The translations under genes and the position numbers were made by a program. Shown in pieces: positions 10,532-25,500 of a stretch of 64,000 nucleotides of DNA. Position 1 is the first letter of the stretch. Each line of letters opens with the position of its first letter. The stretch is from Patiria pectinifera (Eukaryota; Echinodermata; Asteroidea; Valvatida; Asterinidae). Below the pieces are notes generated by a model that was not told the DNA's origin, made no database searches, and saw only the letters and a program-made list of their open reading frames with translations. The stretch covers positions 3,867,281 through 3,931,280 of the forward strand of contig CM057144.1 of NCBI GenBank assembly GCA_029964075.1, read 5' to 3'.

Positions 10532-13500
10532 GTAAATGTTGTTGGTTTATATTTGTTCATGGCACAATCCGCCAATTACAACAGCCAACCAGTATGTGTC
10601 GGCATGATTCAACTCTCTTAGATATCCTTTTACAAAAGCAACTTTTTAATAAAGGGTACAGTCCATCATTTGTATTTTGTGCATTATGTTCGTTTGAAGC
10701 AACAAAAGAGCTAAAACAGGGTGCTGAACAACTAATCTGATGAAGTTTCAGCTCAGTTAATTGGGATTTTCTAATGAACACCTATGCTTGATTTGTTCCA
10801 TTTTTGTCCAAATTCAGCGTCCTGGACTTTGTTCAGAAAACAGATTCTGCAATCACTATGTCTGTCCGTATGTGAATGCATGTAGTATGTACAGTTTGTA
10901 TGTATGTGGTATTGAGTCAAAAGTTTCTTAAAACTTGTCTCATTTAAAAAATTCAACTCCAATTGGAACCAAACTTGGGTCATTGATGCAACATGGGAAC
11001 TTTCAAGAAAGAATGATGTCAAAGGAGTTTAGTCACATTATTATCTTTAAACCAAGGTCAAAGATCACTCTTAAGCTGCAGATAATAGCGAAAGCAGGCG
11101 AGACGTGTGGTTTAAATTTGAATTTTAACAGCCTTAATTGTTTGAATTTTTTAAGCAACTTGAAGTTTTACCACGACTTTAAATCTGCCTGTGTCTTGTG
11201 TTGGTTTTTGACAGAGTTCCAGCTCTGAGTTAGTCCTTCACTGGGAGTCCTTCACTGACATTGAGGAACACGGCATGGCACGTCATCACTCAGGGATCAA
11301 GTACTATGAATATGCCATCGGTAGGAACAAACTTGGCTTTCTTAGTAGAATGACTGTTAACTTGAAAGTTAGAAAACGTGCAATTTTACTGTCAGGTTTG
11401 CATTTATTTCTAGTGGTTCTATCACCAGTTTGTTTTCTTTTGATCCATTGACATAGAATTCTCCCATGCCCATGTATTTATACCTAAAAGACGGGTAATT
11501 GTTATCACTTTTCATTGATCATTATACATTTATCGTCTTTCAGGTTCCATGCGAGGTGGTGACGACGTTAAAGAGTTCACTCGTGTTGGAATCACCAACG
11601 GAGTTATTGTACACAGCTTGAGATTACAGAATGGACATAAGTATTACGCTACAGTCAGAGGTTAGGAATAGATGATAAATGGGCGTAAATGGGCGTAAAT
11701 AAATGGGCGTTATCGTACACAGCTTGAGATTACAAAATGGACATAAGTATTATGCTACAGTCAGAGGTTAGGAATATATAATAAATGGGCGTAAATGGGC
11801 GTAAATAAATGGGCGTTATTGTACACAGCTTGAGATTACAGAATGGACACAAGTATTACGCTACAGTCAGAGGTTAGGAATAGATGATAAATGGGCTTAA
11901 ATAAATGGGCGTTATTGTACACAGCTTGAGATTACAGAATGGACACAAGTATTATGCTACAGTCAGAGGTTAGGAATAGATGATAAATGGGCGTAAATGG
12001 GCGTAAATAAATGGGCGTTATTGTACACAGCTTGAGATTACAGAATGGACACAAGTATTATGCTACAGTCAGAGGTTAGGAATAGATGATAAATGGGCGT
12101 AAATGGGCGTAAATAAATGGGCGTTATTGTACACAGCTTGAGATTACAGAATGGACACAAGTATTATGCTACAATCAGAGGTTAGGAATAGATGATAAAT
12201 GGGCGTAGCTAAGTGATAGTTATGATTGACTAGGTACTGTTGAGTGGATTGGGGTTTTAGATTTGAAGCTCTATTAACGACACAATTAAATTTGGTGCTA
12301 ATGGACAAATTTGTACCAAATATTCTATCTGTGCATTATTTGTAAGGCTCTATACAGGTTGAGTAAAAAAAAAAAACGAAACCCAATTCTTTTAGTGAAG
12401 TTTTGCATCTAGGATATGAAAGCCCAATTCATATTTAAGTTTCTTTTATATTAGTACAAGAATCATTTCAAATCGCTCATGTAATTTTGTTACGAATTTT
12501 AAACAAAACCACTGCTTTAAGGTTCTGTCCACGGATCACAAAAAAGGCAAGTGTTCTTTCAGCAAAACGAAAAACAAATCACATAGGGATGTGTGTGAAT
12601 TGTTTTCGTTTTGGTGAAAGAACGCTTACCTTTTTTTATGATCTGTGGACAGAACTTTAAAATGGCGGTTGTATTTAAAATTCCGTAACTTGAAAAGTAC
12701 ATGAGTGATTTGAATGATTTTTGTACTGAAAGAAAGCTTACGAATTGGGCTTGTGAACGATCCAGTGGATAAAAGCATTATGTTGTGCGATTTTGGAGGT
12801 TTCAAATTTAGTTATACAAAATACAATGCCTTAAAAATCGTGATGATTATCTCGAGGATAGCAAAGAACTAGAGAGCATTAGCGAAATATTTCACTGGCA
12901 TTTGTTAGAAGAGAAAGACAATAATACCTGATTTTTCCCCACGTATGAATGCAAGTGGAGTAGTGGAGTTGTGTGGTTGAATGGACATGATTAAACGGTG
13001 CCTTGTCTTTCGGACTTTTCCCTAGACTTTCTCAAGTAAGAAGTGAACTTCTTTATTGATGACTATGTTACTCTAACTGTAATTCGGGCATTTTATGCAA
13101 TGAAAACACTGACCATTTTTTTCATCGTAAAATTTTGTTTGAATCGAAAATAAAGCAGGAGTAGGTGTCCGGAAATTGGGCATGAAGTGTATTGTACATG
13201 CATGTACATGTATGTAATGCAGCGGCCCAGATTTCAGACACTTATTTGTCTTCGGCATATTTTCCGATTGTTTTGCCATATGCCAGTTTCATTTCTGCGC
13301 CCTGTATTCTGTTCCACGGATACCACATTTTTTGTTTGTCATGAGGTAATGAATGGAATTATGGGACATATTTCAGTGAAATTCCCACAGGGAAGGCAGT
13401 ATCCATGAAATGGTCAAATCATAGTATACAGATAATGAATGTTTATGAGTGCAATGGTAAGAATAATTTCATGAGGTGACAGATGAAATGTTCCATTCCA

Positions 13501-16500
13501 CGAGGCGAAGCCGAGTTCAATGGAACATTACATCTGTTACACCATCGTCTTCTGATTGGTCAGAGGTGCCAATAGTGTGACCATGCAATGGAAGTTCTAT
13601 TCACCGTGGAATGGAACTTCTATTTTTGCAGTGCGGTCAGGCCGTGCGTTCAATGGAACATTACATCTGTTACACCATCGTCTTCTGATCGGTCAGAGGT
13701 GCCAATAGTGTGACCATGCAATGGAAGTTCTATTCACCGTGGAATGGAACTTCTATTTTTGCGGTGCGGTCAGGCCGTGCATTCAATGGAACATTACATC
13801 TGTTACACCATCGTCTTCTGATCGGTCAGAGGTGCCAATATAGTGTGACCATGCAATGGAAGTTCTATTCACCGTGGAATGGAACTTCTATTTTTGAGGT
13901 GCGGTCAGGTCTGGACGTCAGTGGAACATTACATCTGTTACACCATCGTCGACTGACTGGTCAGAGCTGCCAATAGTGTGACCATGCAATGGAAGTTCTA
14001 TTCACCGTGGAATGGAACTTCTATTTTTGCGGTGCGGTCAGGCCGTGCGTTCAATGGAACATTACATCTGTTACACTATCGTCTTCTGATCGGTCAGAGG
14101 TGCCAAAAGTGTGACCATGCAATGGAAGTTCTATTCACCGTGGAATGGAACTTCTATTTTTGCGGTGCGGTCAGGCCGTGCGTTGGGACAAATAATTCAA
14201 TGACATGTGATCATCGACCAACCAATCAGATGTCGGGGATTTATTCAGGCATTGTAGAATGATAGCTAGTTTTCGTAGTCGACCCGGATTTGTTAACTTC
14301 TTATGGGACAGTAAAGCTTCATGGCTGCCGTATCAAATCTGTTTCAGGTTGCATTTCAAGACTTTCTTGGTCAAATTTTATCCCCCACCAGCAACTGACT
14401 TTGTTGGTCTGTCATCACAAGCCGTCTCGGATGTTATTGTCATTGATACATCACCTCCTGTCATCAGTGCTGATCATGCGTTGGACATTGGAGGCAGCTT
14501 CATCCGATCTACAACTTCCATCTCAGCAAGGTACAAACATCAACAATCTACAGCCCGAGTCACACATTCACAGTTTGGAGCTACCAATATCCACAGTTCA
14601 AAATTTATGATAAACCGTATTCATCTTTAGTACTACGGTGGTTATCCGTCATCTTCCTTGGGTATTCGTGGAGGGGTTACGGAACTTTTAAACTGTTCAA
14701 AGCTTCTGTTGTGAATCGTCTTGAACATCAATCCGTAGTGCAACCGTGGGACATCCGTAGGACAACCGTACTAATTCTTAATGTACTCGTGGCTATTCAC
14801 ACCTATTCTTGGAGATTCGTAGCTCATTCGTGGTAGAAATCTCAACGAATCTCAACGGGTATGCCTGGATATGCTAGGATACTGCTAAGGTTGTACTACG
14901 AATATGTATGCTTTATGTATAGGAGAACCTTGGTCGTCCGTGGCCCAATCGTAGACAACCATCGAGTTAAGGTAATTATTATTAGTAATACCCAACAATC
15001 CGACCATAACCGTAGGACAGTGGTGGCTATCCGTCCTAAGGCTGTTTCTCCACGAATCTCGATGGTTCATCGTGATCGATCCATTCTTGGTAAATTGTGG
15101 ATATTCGTAGCTCCAACCGTGAATGTGTGACTGGGGCTTTAGACATAACCTCAGATTTTTGATTTATGTTTCCTCTTGTTGACCTGCCACATGAAACAAC
15201 CCGATCACAAATAACTCCATGCTTATTGTGGATATCAGTGAAGTTATTTCACACTGTTTTTTTGGTAATGTCTTTCAGTTGGGAGAATGTATTCTCAGAC
15301 CAGGAGAGTGGTGTAGCGTATTACGAGTGGGCCGTGGGTTCACATCCAGGCCATGCAGACATCATGCCATTTACTGAAGAGAGTACAGAGATCGGGGTTA
15401 GTGACCCTTCACGACCTTTGCTCCTTCAAGAAGGTCACTCGTATTACATTTCTGTTAAGGTAAGCTGAAGGTAATTTATGTTTTTGTGTAATTCTCGTAG
15501 TTAACCACTTAGCGCCGGGATTATTTTGGCTGAAAGTTTCGATTTTTGCAAAAGCCAAAATTTTTCAGCCAACTTCTGACGTATAGCCAAACGCCAAAAA
15601 TACTGATTCGGGGGGAGTCGTTGAACGAATACTAGTTCAGGAGAGTCATTTCAACAGTATTTGTACGATATTTCTTGCCGAAACCTAATATGTTTCAATA
15701 CTCAGAGAATGCCCTGGAGCGTGAATTGTACCACAATAGGCTGTCCACAACGGCCAATTCAAGTTCAACTCGCGGTTCGACTCCACAGACTTTACGGACT
15801 TTCTGTGTGTGTGTACAAAAGGCATGAGGGATTAGCGTGTTGAGACGTCACCCGGCGGCGAGACGAGGCAATCTTGATGTCTTAAAGGTCCAGTCCATCA
15901 TTTGTAATTTGTGCATTTTGTCTGCTTGAAGCAACAAAAGTGCTCAAAATCAAAAGAAGGGTGCTGAACAACTAACCTGATGAAGTTTCAGCTCAGCTTC
16001 AGCTGTATATTTTGAGAAAAACAACATACTAGGGTCTCCATTTCAAATCAAAAGTTGCTGAATCATGTTTTGAATTGGGCCTGAATTCAGCATCCAAGAC
16101 ACGTTCTCACTGAACCGATTACAGCTACGCGATGTCGCGCACTGATCCAACAAATTATAGCAACCGCGTGTGCGTCGTGTCAACTCTTGTGCTCGTCACG
16201 AATTAAAAAACGAACTGCTAACGGGAAATTTCTAACGATGTGTCTTTAGACGGGTATAGAAACAGCCATGGCGTGTTATCACTTTATTCAATGCGAACTG
16301 GTTAACGAGAGCAAAACGATCTCTGGATCAACATTGATAAAAATACTCCTATTTCACATCGAGTTACCTCGATTTCTCTTCCTCCCGATATTTTCAGGCA
16401 ATCAATACTGTAGGTCTGATCACACTGAAGAGTTACGGAGCCTTCACAGTCGACGCAAGCCCCCCATTGGCTGGCCAGGTCTTAGACGGAAACCCAGCCA

Positions 16501-19500
16501 ACACCTCGGCCAATCACAGAGACCGAGACTTCCAGGAGGATCGTACAGTAATCAGGGCATTCTGGGAAGGGTTCCATGACCCACACAGCGCCATCGTTGG
16601 CTATGCCTGGAGAGCTGGGACGTGTTCAGGATGTAGCGATGTCATACCTGAGCAACATGTGGGCTTGGATATTTGTAAGTTTCAAATAGTCCCTGTTAAC
16701 TTCAGATTGGTTTTAGAGTTACAAAAGCTCTTGTCTATCATCCAACTCAACTATCTTTCATTCAACAGAAAAGCAATCAAAAATAAACATTGAATGCACA
16801 TTTTCTTCTATATTTGAAATGCCAGTTTCCAGTGGCCTTGAATAAGCCAGTTCGGTATCTTGATGAAGTAGTCCAGGTCAAAGGTCATTCGGATTAAAAT
16901 CGCCGACGTGATGATACGCAAACGCCCATTCTGGTTGTAATTAGCACACGAGCGTCGTGTGCCTGTCTCAGTGTGCGTTCATACGCGTTCCCTATCCCGA
17001 ATGACCTGTGACCCATATCATTGTGCGCATGCACAATTGAAATACTCAGACTGGCTTATTTTCAATATCATAAACTATAATCATCTCAAGATTTATGTCC
17101 ACGTTATTCATTTGCAGATGTCACTGCCGAGAACCTGAACCTAGTGCCCGGTCTGACCTACTACGTGACGGTGACGGCCTGTAATGCTGCTGACCTTTGT
17201 ACCTCAGTGACCTCTGATGGGGTCATGGTGGATGACTCTCCCCCGGTAGCGGGGCGTGTGTACGACGGCGGTCCTGGGGGTGGGGATATCAGCTACCAAT
17301 CCTCAAGGTGATTAGACCAAAAAAAATTATAACTATACTTATGTTTGTGGACAAACACAGGGCTGTTTCAGCAACTTTTTTGAAACATTTTTCAACCTGC
17401 CGCTAGAGGGTGCTCTAACATTTTATGACGTCACTGGTCAATTTTTTTTGTAAAGTACAACCTAGCCAGAGACTGACATTGTTTAAAGCAAGTTCACATC
17501 TTTTTCCACTTTCAAATTATAAGGCACTTCTGGTTTGGACTGAAAGAAAAGGGCACTTGATTAAGCACGCATAAGATAAAATGAAGATCCTGGATTACTC
17601 TATCAATTCCCGCAAACGTGAAGTTCAGTATTGATTGAAACGTGAAGTTTTGTATTGATTTGCAAAGATTAAATCTATTAATCTTTATCGTGATGTCATG
17701 TGACCAATGATGACGTCATCGTGTGGCCACTTCAATTTTCATCTATAACACAGTATCCCGATCTAGGTACATACAAACTTTCAACCCAATCGGACCTGTA
17801 GTTCTGTAGATGTAGGCATTCAATGCACTTTTAAAGTGACGTCGCGTGACTTGTGATGACGTCATGATGAAGTCAATGTTCGACACACATCTGTGGGTGG
17901 TGGTCTAATAATTGTGTGCCAGGTATTAAGGCAATCGGATTAATTGTAGTGCCCAAAGTGCCGGGAACGAGTACAAATGCACATGTTTCGGCATGTTTGC
18001 CGAAACAGCCAAAAACTGGAGACATATCCAAAACAGGAAGAGTCACAATAATAGATGCCTAATGGGGCTGACAGCCAAATCTCTAAAATAGCTGAAGTAG
18101 GATTGGAACCTGCGACCTCTAAACTGCCGTACTATCACTCACACAGAAAGCTGTATCCTGCCCCATGCTGCTGGTCTCCCAAAGGCCATTTGGGAGTTCA
18201 ATATGAATAAAATCTGAACGCTAACTTAATCCAATGCTTCGTGCATTTTAGCTTGCATTTTCTCCCCACCAAAGAGACTGTTACTATATCACGTGATTCG
18301 GCAAGCCTTATGCTAGCAACCCCCAGCTCCGGCATGGTCTGGTGTCTTTGTGCCATTCTCACCCATTGTGATCAATGTATTGGTGCTGACCGTCTTTTAC
18401 TAACTATGCAAGAGCTTTCCCTGAATCATGTGATATAGCAACAGTGTCTTTGGTCTGGAGAATTCAAAAGTTAAAATGCGCCAAGCATTCTGAGCAAGCC
18501 AGTGTACCAGATGTTTTTCAAATTTAAATCCCAAAGGGTATAGGTCACTCACAAATGGCTTATTCATCTGACTTATCCTGGCCAGTCAAAATGTAGTCTT
18601 ACGGAACTGCTTTTGATGAAAATTGACTAGAGTCTGTGGTATTTGAGCCCCGAGTTCTGTAGTATTGCTTTACTGCTATAGTTTTGTTGAGGTTTCCTAT
18701 GCAATGTGTCAGTTTCCCTGTTCTGTGCTAGTTTGAGGTCTAACCACACTTGGCATGTCAGGAATTAATGAATTACAGTTAAAGAGTACTATTTTCAAGT
18801 CTATTCAATTCAACTCAAAATACTTTATTTATCCTTAAAAAGCCAATTACATATGGTTGGACAGCTCACTCTAAAAAACACTATAAGTAAGTAATTATTA
18901 GTCGAATTAATATTAAATTTAAAACAGTTACAAACAACATGTACTGATAAAGATTTTAAATTGATGTAAAACTTGTCTAAGAATATTCTTTATACTTTAA
19001 ATACAATGATGAATGTACACTTGATGACAAATAAAATGATGGACCTTTAAAACTACAGATATCAAATATTTAAAAGTCTAACAGCCACTGGAATGAATGA
19101 CAACTTCCTTCTGTTAGTTTTACACGGAGGGCATCTGAGACGGCGTCCTGATGGAAGTAACTGAAACAATTGGTTTTCAGCACATGATTTTCATTGGCTA
19201 CGATAGAGTGGGTTTTTCCTAAGCACTTGTTTGCAGAACTGACTAAGGTCTCTCTTGGGCTCTCCAATAATTTTAGACCCCAGTTGAACAATCTTTTGCA
19301 AACTGTTCTTATTCTTAGCACTCAGGTTAATATACCAGGAAAGAAATGAAAAGCACAACACACTCTCAATGAATGACTGATAAAAAAAGACTCAGAACGG
19401 TTTTGTCAACAGAAAAAGTCTTCAATTTACGTAAAAATATATAAGCGTTGTTGGCTTAGGGATTCAAGTGACTGCTGCGATATGATGTCATGATTTATGT

Positions 19501-22500
19501 ATTTCCTGATTGTCTGTAGGCTTGAGTTGCGTGCTCATTGGTGGGGCTTCCATGACCCTCACTCGGGCCTCTCCCACTACGAATGGCGCGCCGGCACGGC
19601 ACCAGGAGCTGAAGACATTCTCTCCTCCACACGCATCGAGCTGTCAGAAGACGCGCTGATATTCCTGTCAGCAGCAGACCAGATGCCAGTCGGCACTGAC
19701 ATCTACGTCACGGTGCGCGCCTATAACCGACTTGGTATGTGGAGTCAGGCTACGTCTAGCGGGTTCCGTGTGGACTCTAGTCCACCTGATGTGGTGAATG
19801 CACCTGCTGTAGATCAAGCTCTAGGCACGGCCGTCACAAACACACAGGTATGAATCAAATAATGACTTTCAAAAGCATTTCTTCTTCTTGTGTTATTTGG
19901 GAGTTTAATTTAAAGCTATAGTCCATCATTTGCAGCTATCCGAAAAGTAACTGGCGTAATTATTGTTGAAAAACATACTTGGTTGAAAGATAGTAAGGGG
20001 ACAAAACTCCCTGTGAAATTATTCATTCTGGCAAGCTGTCACTTTGAAGTAATCAACGAAAGAAGGCCTTTCCAACGGTGCGTCTTAAGACGCACCGTAG
20101 GAAAATTTTAATTAGTAGTTCGTTTTGTTATTTGGCGCAGCGCGGGCAAGCATTGGCAGGACGCACAGGCGCGCGTGGTTGCTATAATTCGTCGGATCAG
20201 TGCGCGACATCGCGTAAAGCTACAATTCAAAACGAATTCAAAACCTGATTCAGCAACCTTTGATTTGAAATTGAGATCCTAGAATGCTGTTTTTCTCGGA
20301 ATATACAGCTGAAGCTGAGCTGAAACTTCATCAGGCTAGTTGTTCAGTTTCCTTCATTAGATTTTGAACACTTTTGTTGCTTCAAACGAACAAAATGCAC
20401 AAATTACAAATGATGGACTATATCTTTAAAGGGAATATACAACATTTGCAAACATCAAAAAACAGAACTACCAAATTATTATGAGATACCTTAGAGGACT
20501 GTTAGTGGATGACAGTCTAAAGCATCCTGTAAAATCATGGCACCTGGTGTGCTGTCAGTTTCAAGAAAAAAGTTATTTTTGTATTAGTTTCCAATGCTGG
20601 TCAGCTGGGCTGACCAGCGTTGGAAAAAAAAACGGCTTTTTTTCAAATGCTGCCCCCAAGTTACCATATTTAGTTAGTCCGCACTTTGTTTGCAATCAAT
20701 TACACACCTATGAAAGGGTGCAAGCCAGCTAGACTGGTTCCCTGACTTTACGATTCCCTGATGTCTATAAAGTGCTCCGTTTTATCTTCAGTGGGGTCAG
20801 GGAACCAGACTACAGGAACATGATTATTTTCTTAGTTTCTAACATCTACGACCACAGAAATGCAAACAAGTTAGTGTAACAATATTTGCTATAAAATACC
20901 TTCCCCCGAAAATCCATCCATTTCTGAAAATGACAGCAAAAGCAAATGTTGTATATTCCTTAAAATTTCTTGTTGCTCAGTAAACAATAATCATCAAAAT
21001 ATCTGAAATGTTTCCCTTTCTTTTCTGTTGAAAACTAATAAAAAAAAAATCATCAAATCTTTTTCAAATTTCAGGTCTTGCGGGATCTGATACACTTTTC
21101 CTGGAAGTTCAGTGACACTGAGAGTGGTATTAGGGACCAGTTTGTATCCGTCAGTACGCACCGAAACGGTGACGTCAATATACATCCAATAAAAGTAAGC
21201 TTTTTTGTTATCGACACAAAGTGTAAAAAATAATAAATGGTGTAAGGATATAACAGGTTTTTTTTTGGAAGATCAAATAACAAAATTCTTTGAATGTTTT
21301 GAAACAGGAAAGATAGTTATCGTTTCAGTTTGCGGTAACACCATGTGGTAATAACTACTGCTTATAAGATATTTAGTTCTGATAAGAACTTGTCCTGGTT
21401 ATTATCAACTTTCGCTAAGTAGTTTTTGTTCTGATAAGAACAGTCCTGCTTAGTTCTAAAAGAATTTGTCTGAATTTGGTCTCTAGAACAAAACTACATA
21501 GCGGAAGTAGATAATAAGCAGGACAAGTTCTTTTTAGAACTAAATATCTTCTAAGCAGTAGTTATTACCACATGGTGTTGCCGCAGACCGAAACGATACC
21601 GATACTCCACCATGCAAAGCCTAAAATCTTATAGGGAAGATAATTATTTCATTTCGCATAGCTGTTTTGCTTTGAACACGTTTCTAATGAACCAGATTAT
21701 TCTTTCAAGTTTCTACACTGTTTTGAGTTGCAATAAATCACAGTATCGTTTATCATTTACAGATTGCGGGGAGTGAGTTGGACCACACCTTCACCAATCT
21801 GACATTACATGAAGGCAGTCGTTACGTCATGACCGTAGTGGCTTGTAACTTTGCTGGTCTCTGCACACAGGCCGAGACACAGCCTTTATTAGTAAGTAAC
21901 ATCCATTACATCCAGAAACAAACTACTGGATAAATGCTACACTTAAACCGGAATCCAGAAGTCTACGCAATCCATTGTTTTCTCTCGGAGGAATCTTACG
22001 ATTGGCAAAGAACAAGTGTAAACAAACAAGAACTTCCTCTCATCATGACTACCTCATATACAACCCTCACTTTTAAAATGATGATTTGCTTCACACTTGG
22101 ATGAACAACTCCCATCCAACTGAGGTCTTAAACCGACATTTTATCAGGATAATTACGAGAAAAGGTATATTTTCCCACTGCGAGTTCCAATTTACTTACA
22201 CCCAATACCAATGCAACGGCTGATAAGTCCATGCATTCCCGCTATTTTCCATTGTATTTTTGTGGATCCGGGTTGGCATAGCGGTACTTTCCTCGCCTTT
22301 CTGCCTGGGCCAATATGTGGATTTGGGTTTTCAGTACCTACCTGATTCCGTGGGTTTTGCCCAGAATATTCTTCTGGGCTTTTCCTCCCACCTCTAAAAC
22401 TGTAATTTCTTCTCATTGTCTTCTCTCCACTGTCTTCAGGCTTGCGAGCTACAGTGCCTAGGGCGTTTGTGAGGAATCCTTGGTTTCATTACCAGAAGTG

Positions 22501-25500
22501 ATTAATATTAATATTAACCCCGCCCGTAAGTTCGGGCAAATTGGCACTGGTTTACACACGTATTGACTACAGCCCTAATTTTCACCATATGCGAGGCCCA
22601 CTCTACCTTGACTACTGAAAATAAAACTACACACGACCCATTATTTGAATGGAATATTTCACATCTTTTATTCAAGTCAATCTGTAAGAGAGGCGTCTCT
22701 GAATGGGATAGAGCCACCACTCCTCTCAGTAATATTATACCGCTTGTCAACCACCGCAGTCAAAAATAGTTCAGTATCTTCTGATCTCCGCTGGTCTCTG
22801 GCATTGTTGTTTTATTATACTAATTGGGTTTTGTATGGCTTTAACAGCTTGTTCTGGCCAAGAATAAGGATGGTACAGTTCCATCTCTCATTGTCCCTTT
22901 GGTCTTCCTCAGGTTGACGGAAGCCCACCGTCTGTTGGGACGTTTGCCATTGATACCGAGAGTGCTGCCAACTTGGAGCGTCATCATATCACCTGGATCA
23001 ACCCAACTACCGAACCGTATGATGTATGTCTCTTATATGTCATCCAATCCTAAACTTTTTTGATTTTTTTTTTTTTAAACTTGAGATTGTGACAACAATT
23101 CTTGAAATTGCATTTTTTGACGAAAGAGGTTTTAGGGTCATCGTGTTTGGTGCTATACTTTGAGCGGATTGAGCAATTTAATTAATTTCTTTCATCTTGA
23201 AGTAGTTTATGAAATTGGCTTTCTAGTCATTATTTGTAAGATGGAATTTTTGCGTCGGGGCGATGTAAATCAAATTAGGTATTGCCCTTCACCGACGTAT
23301 AAACACTGTATACTCAGTGTGTGACCTCCCGAGTGAAAGTTGGGAAAAATCACTCGGGTGGGACTCGAACCCACGACCTCCTGCTTTCTAGTGCTTTCTA
23401 GATCCCGTTAGCTCGGTGGTCGAGTGGTAAGACATCTGCACTAGAAAGCAGGAGGTCGTGGGTTCGAGTCCCACCCGAGTGATTTTTTTCCAACTTTCAC
23501 TCGGGAGGTAACACACTGAGTAAACAGTGTTTATACGTCGGTGAAGGGCAAAACCTAATTTGATTTAGTCATTATTATTTTTGGTGGTACTTATTTTTTT
23601 CAAATATGAAATATATTTTTTTGAAGTTTTGGTTCGACTTATTTTGACTCGCCCTGTAAATGTGGTTAAATTCTATCCCTTAAAAACAGCCTGATGTAGT
23701 TTCCCCACGCTACCACTCGGGTTGGATGACGTGGGTAGAGGACCCTCGTACGTCCCTTGGTTCCTTGGCCCTTGCCTGGCTGGGATTTGCTGATGTACAC
23801 TCTGGTATCAGCCACTACTTGGTCTCCGTCGGACGCACCTACAGCGGCTCGGAACTTACTCCGGTATCTTTACAAATTTCACTGAAATGTCAAATATAAG
23901 GCCAAGTTCGCGCAAGGACTATAGTTGACCAATGGTTAACCATAGTTCGACTAACGCTTGCCCGAATTCTGTCTAGTTGACGGTGGTTGACTACGCTAGT
24001 CGACTATTTGGAACCAGCCTACTGGGGCTAGTTGCATCACTGGTAACCAAAAGCTGCGTGCATTCATAACGCTAGCAGAGAGCCAGGATCCAGAAGTTTT
24101 GCGATGACATTTTGACCAGCGTTCGACTAGAGACGTTTGCACCTTGCTATTAGTGCGCAGGCGTAAGGTACGTCACAAATCAACCACTAGTCAACAAATG
24201 GCCCTTGCCTGAACTTGGCCTGGGGTGCTACATTACTGTCATTTTAAAGGGATTATACAACATTTGCTTTAGCTGTAATTTCCAGAAATGGATGGATTCT
24301 GGGGGTTAGTATTTCATAGGAAATATTGTTACACTGACTTGTTTGAAGTTTTGTGTTCGTAGATGCTGGAAAACCAGGAACCAGGGAAAGTGCCCGGATG
24401 ACTGCAATAACATTATTATTGCAGTCATCCGGGTGCCTTTTGACATAATATTGTAGTCATCCGGGTATGAAAGCATACAATACGCTGATTTATGTTTACC
24501 ACTGGAAGCCTGATAAAAATAATAATCTTTAATTTTGAAGTTATTCGAATGTCCTTTGTCATATCTGTGATATATTGGTCTATCCGTCGATATCTGTATA
24601 AAGCAGTCCAATGCTGTAGTTTTATAACATGTGTAACTCAACCTTGTCAATATTCAGAATAGCAAACTCCATCATATTCATAAGAATTTTGCATCGGGGT
24701 GATGTACATCAAATTAGGTTTTGCCCTTCAGCGGTACCCGCTGCCATGTACATCAGATTCGAACCAGCCAGCCGATACCGTTAGCTCGCTGGGCGAGTGG
24801 TAAGACATCTGCACTAGAAAGCAGGAGGTCATGGGTTCGAGTCCCACTCGAGTGATTTTTTTTTCCAACTTTCACTCGGGAGGTAACACACTGAGTATGC
24901 AGTGTTTATACATCAGTGAAGGGCAAAACCAAATTTGATAAACTCCATCATGCACATTCATTGACTCGAAAAGTTTTGGTTTCTCTAGAGTGGACCAGTT
25001 CATGTAAGCCACAGCTACGACGGCATGCCATTGGACGAGAGCATCGTTCAGGCTACCTTCATACCACTAGAGGGCAGTCTAACGGACATAAGCCCTCCAT
25101 ATATCTACATCTCCATCTGGGCAGTCAATGGGGTAAATACCATAAGTCTCATAGATATAAAGAAAAACTAGAGTTATGTTTGTGAACAAACACATGGCTG
25201 TTTCGGCATTTTGTTAATGCTTGTTCAAGTTGTGCTGTAGACTAAAAGTTATTAGACATCCCAACGTAGGTACATACCAAGTTACAACAAACTCGGACCT
25301 ATAGTTCTGGTGGTATAGACCTTAGAAAGATTTACCTTTAATATAATGTCATATGTCATGTGATGACATCATCACGACATCACTTGAATGTTCATCTATA
25401 ACACATCCCGGTCTAGGTACATACCAACTTTCAAACCAAGCGGACCTGTAGTTCTGTAGATACAGGCCTTCAAAATATCATCATGACGTCATTTCATTTT

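Noticed and set aside
11603-14190. Regular direct repeats that might suggest a CRISPR array
   Set aside because: The units are contiguous with no unique spacers, and the genome is clearly eukaryotic.
13710-14262. Two tandem open frames of about 90 residues
   Set aside because: They arise from the 133-bp tandem array; the same peptide recurs with the repeat and joins to no exon.
18090-18180. tRNA-like 'gattggaacctgcgacctc' on the minus strand
   Set aside because: The box B is degenerate and no matching box A or SINE body was found, so it is not reported as a feature.
23402-24850. Candidate tRNA genes with good A and B boxes
   Set aside because: The same head is attached to the same non-tRNA body several times, stem pairing is imperfect and the variable arm is missing, so they are SINE heads.
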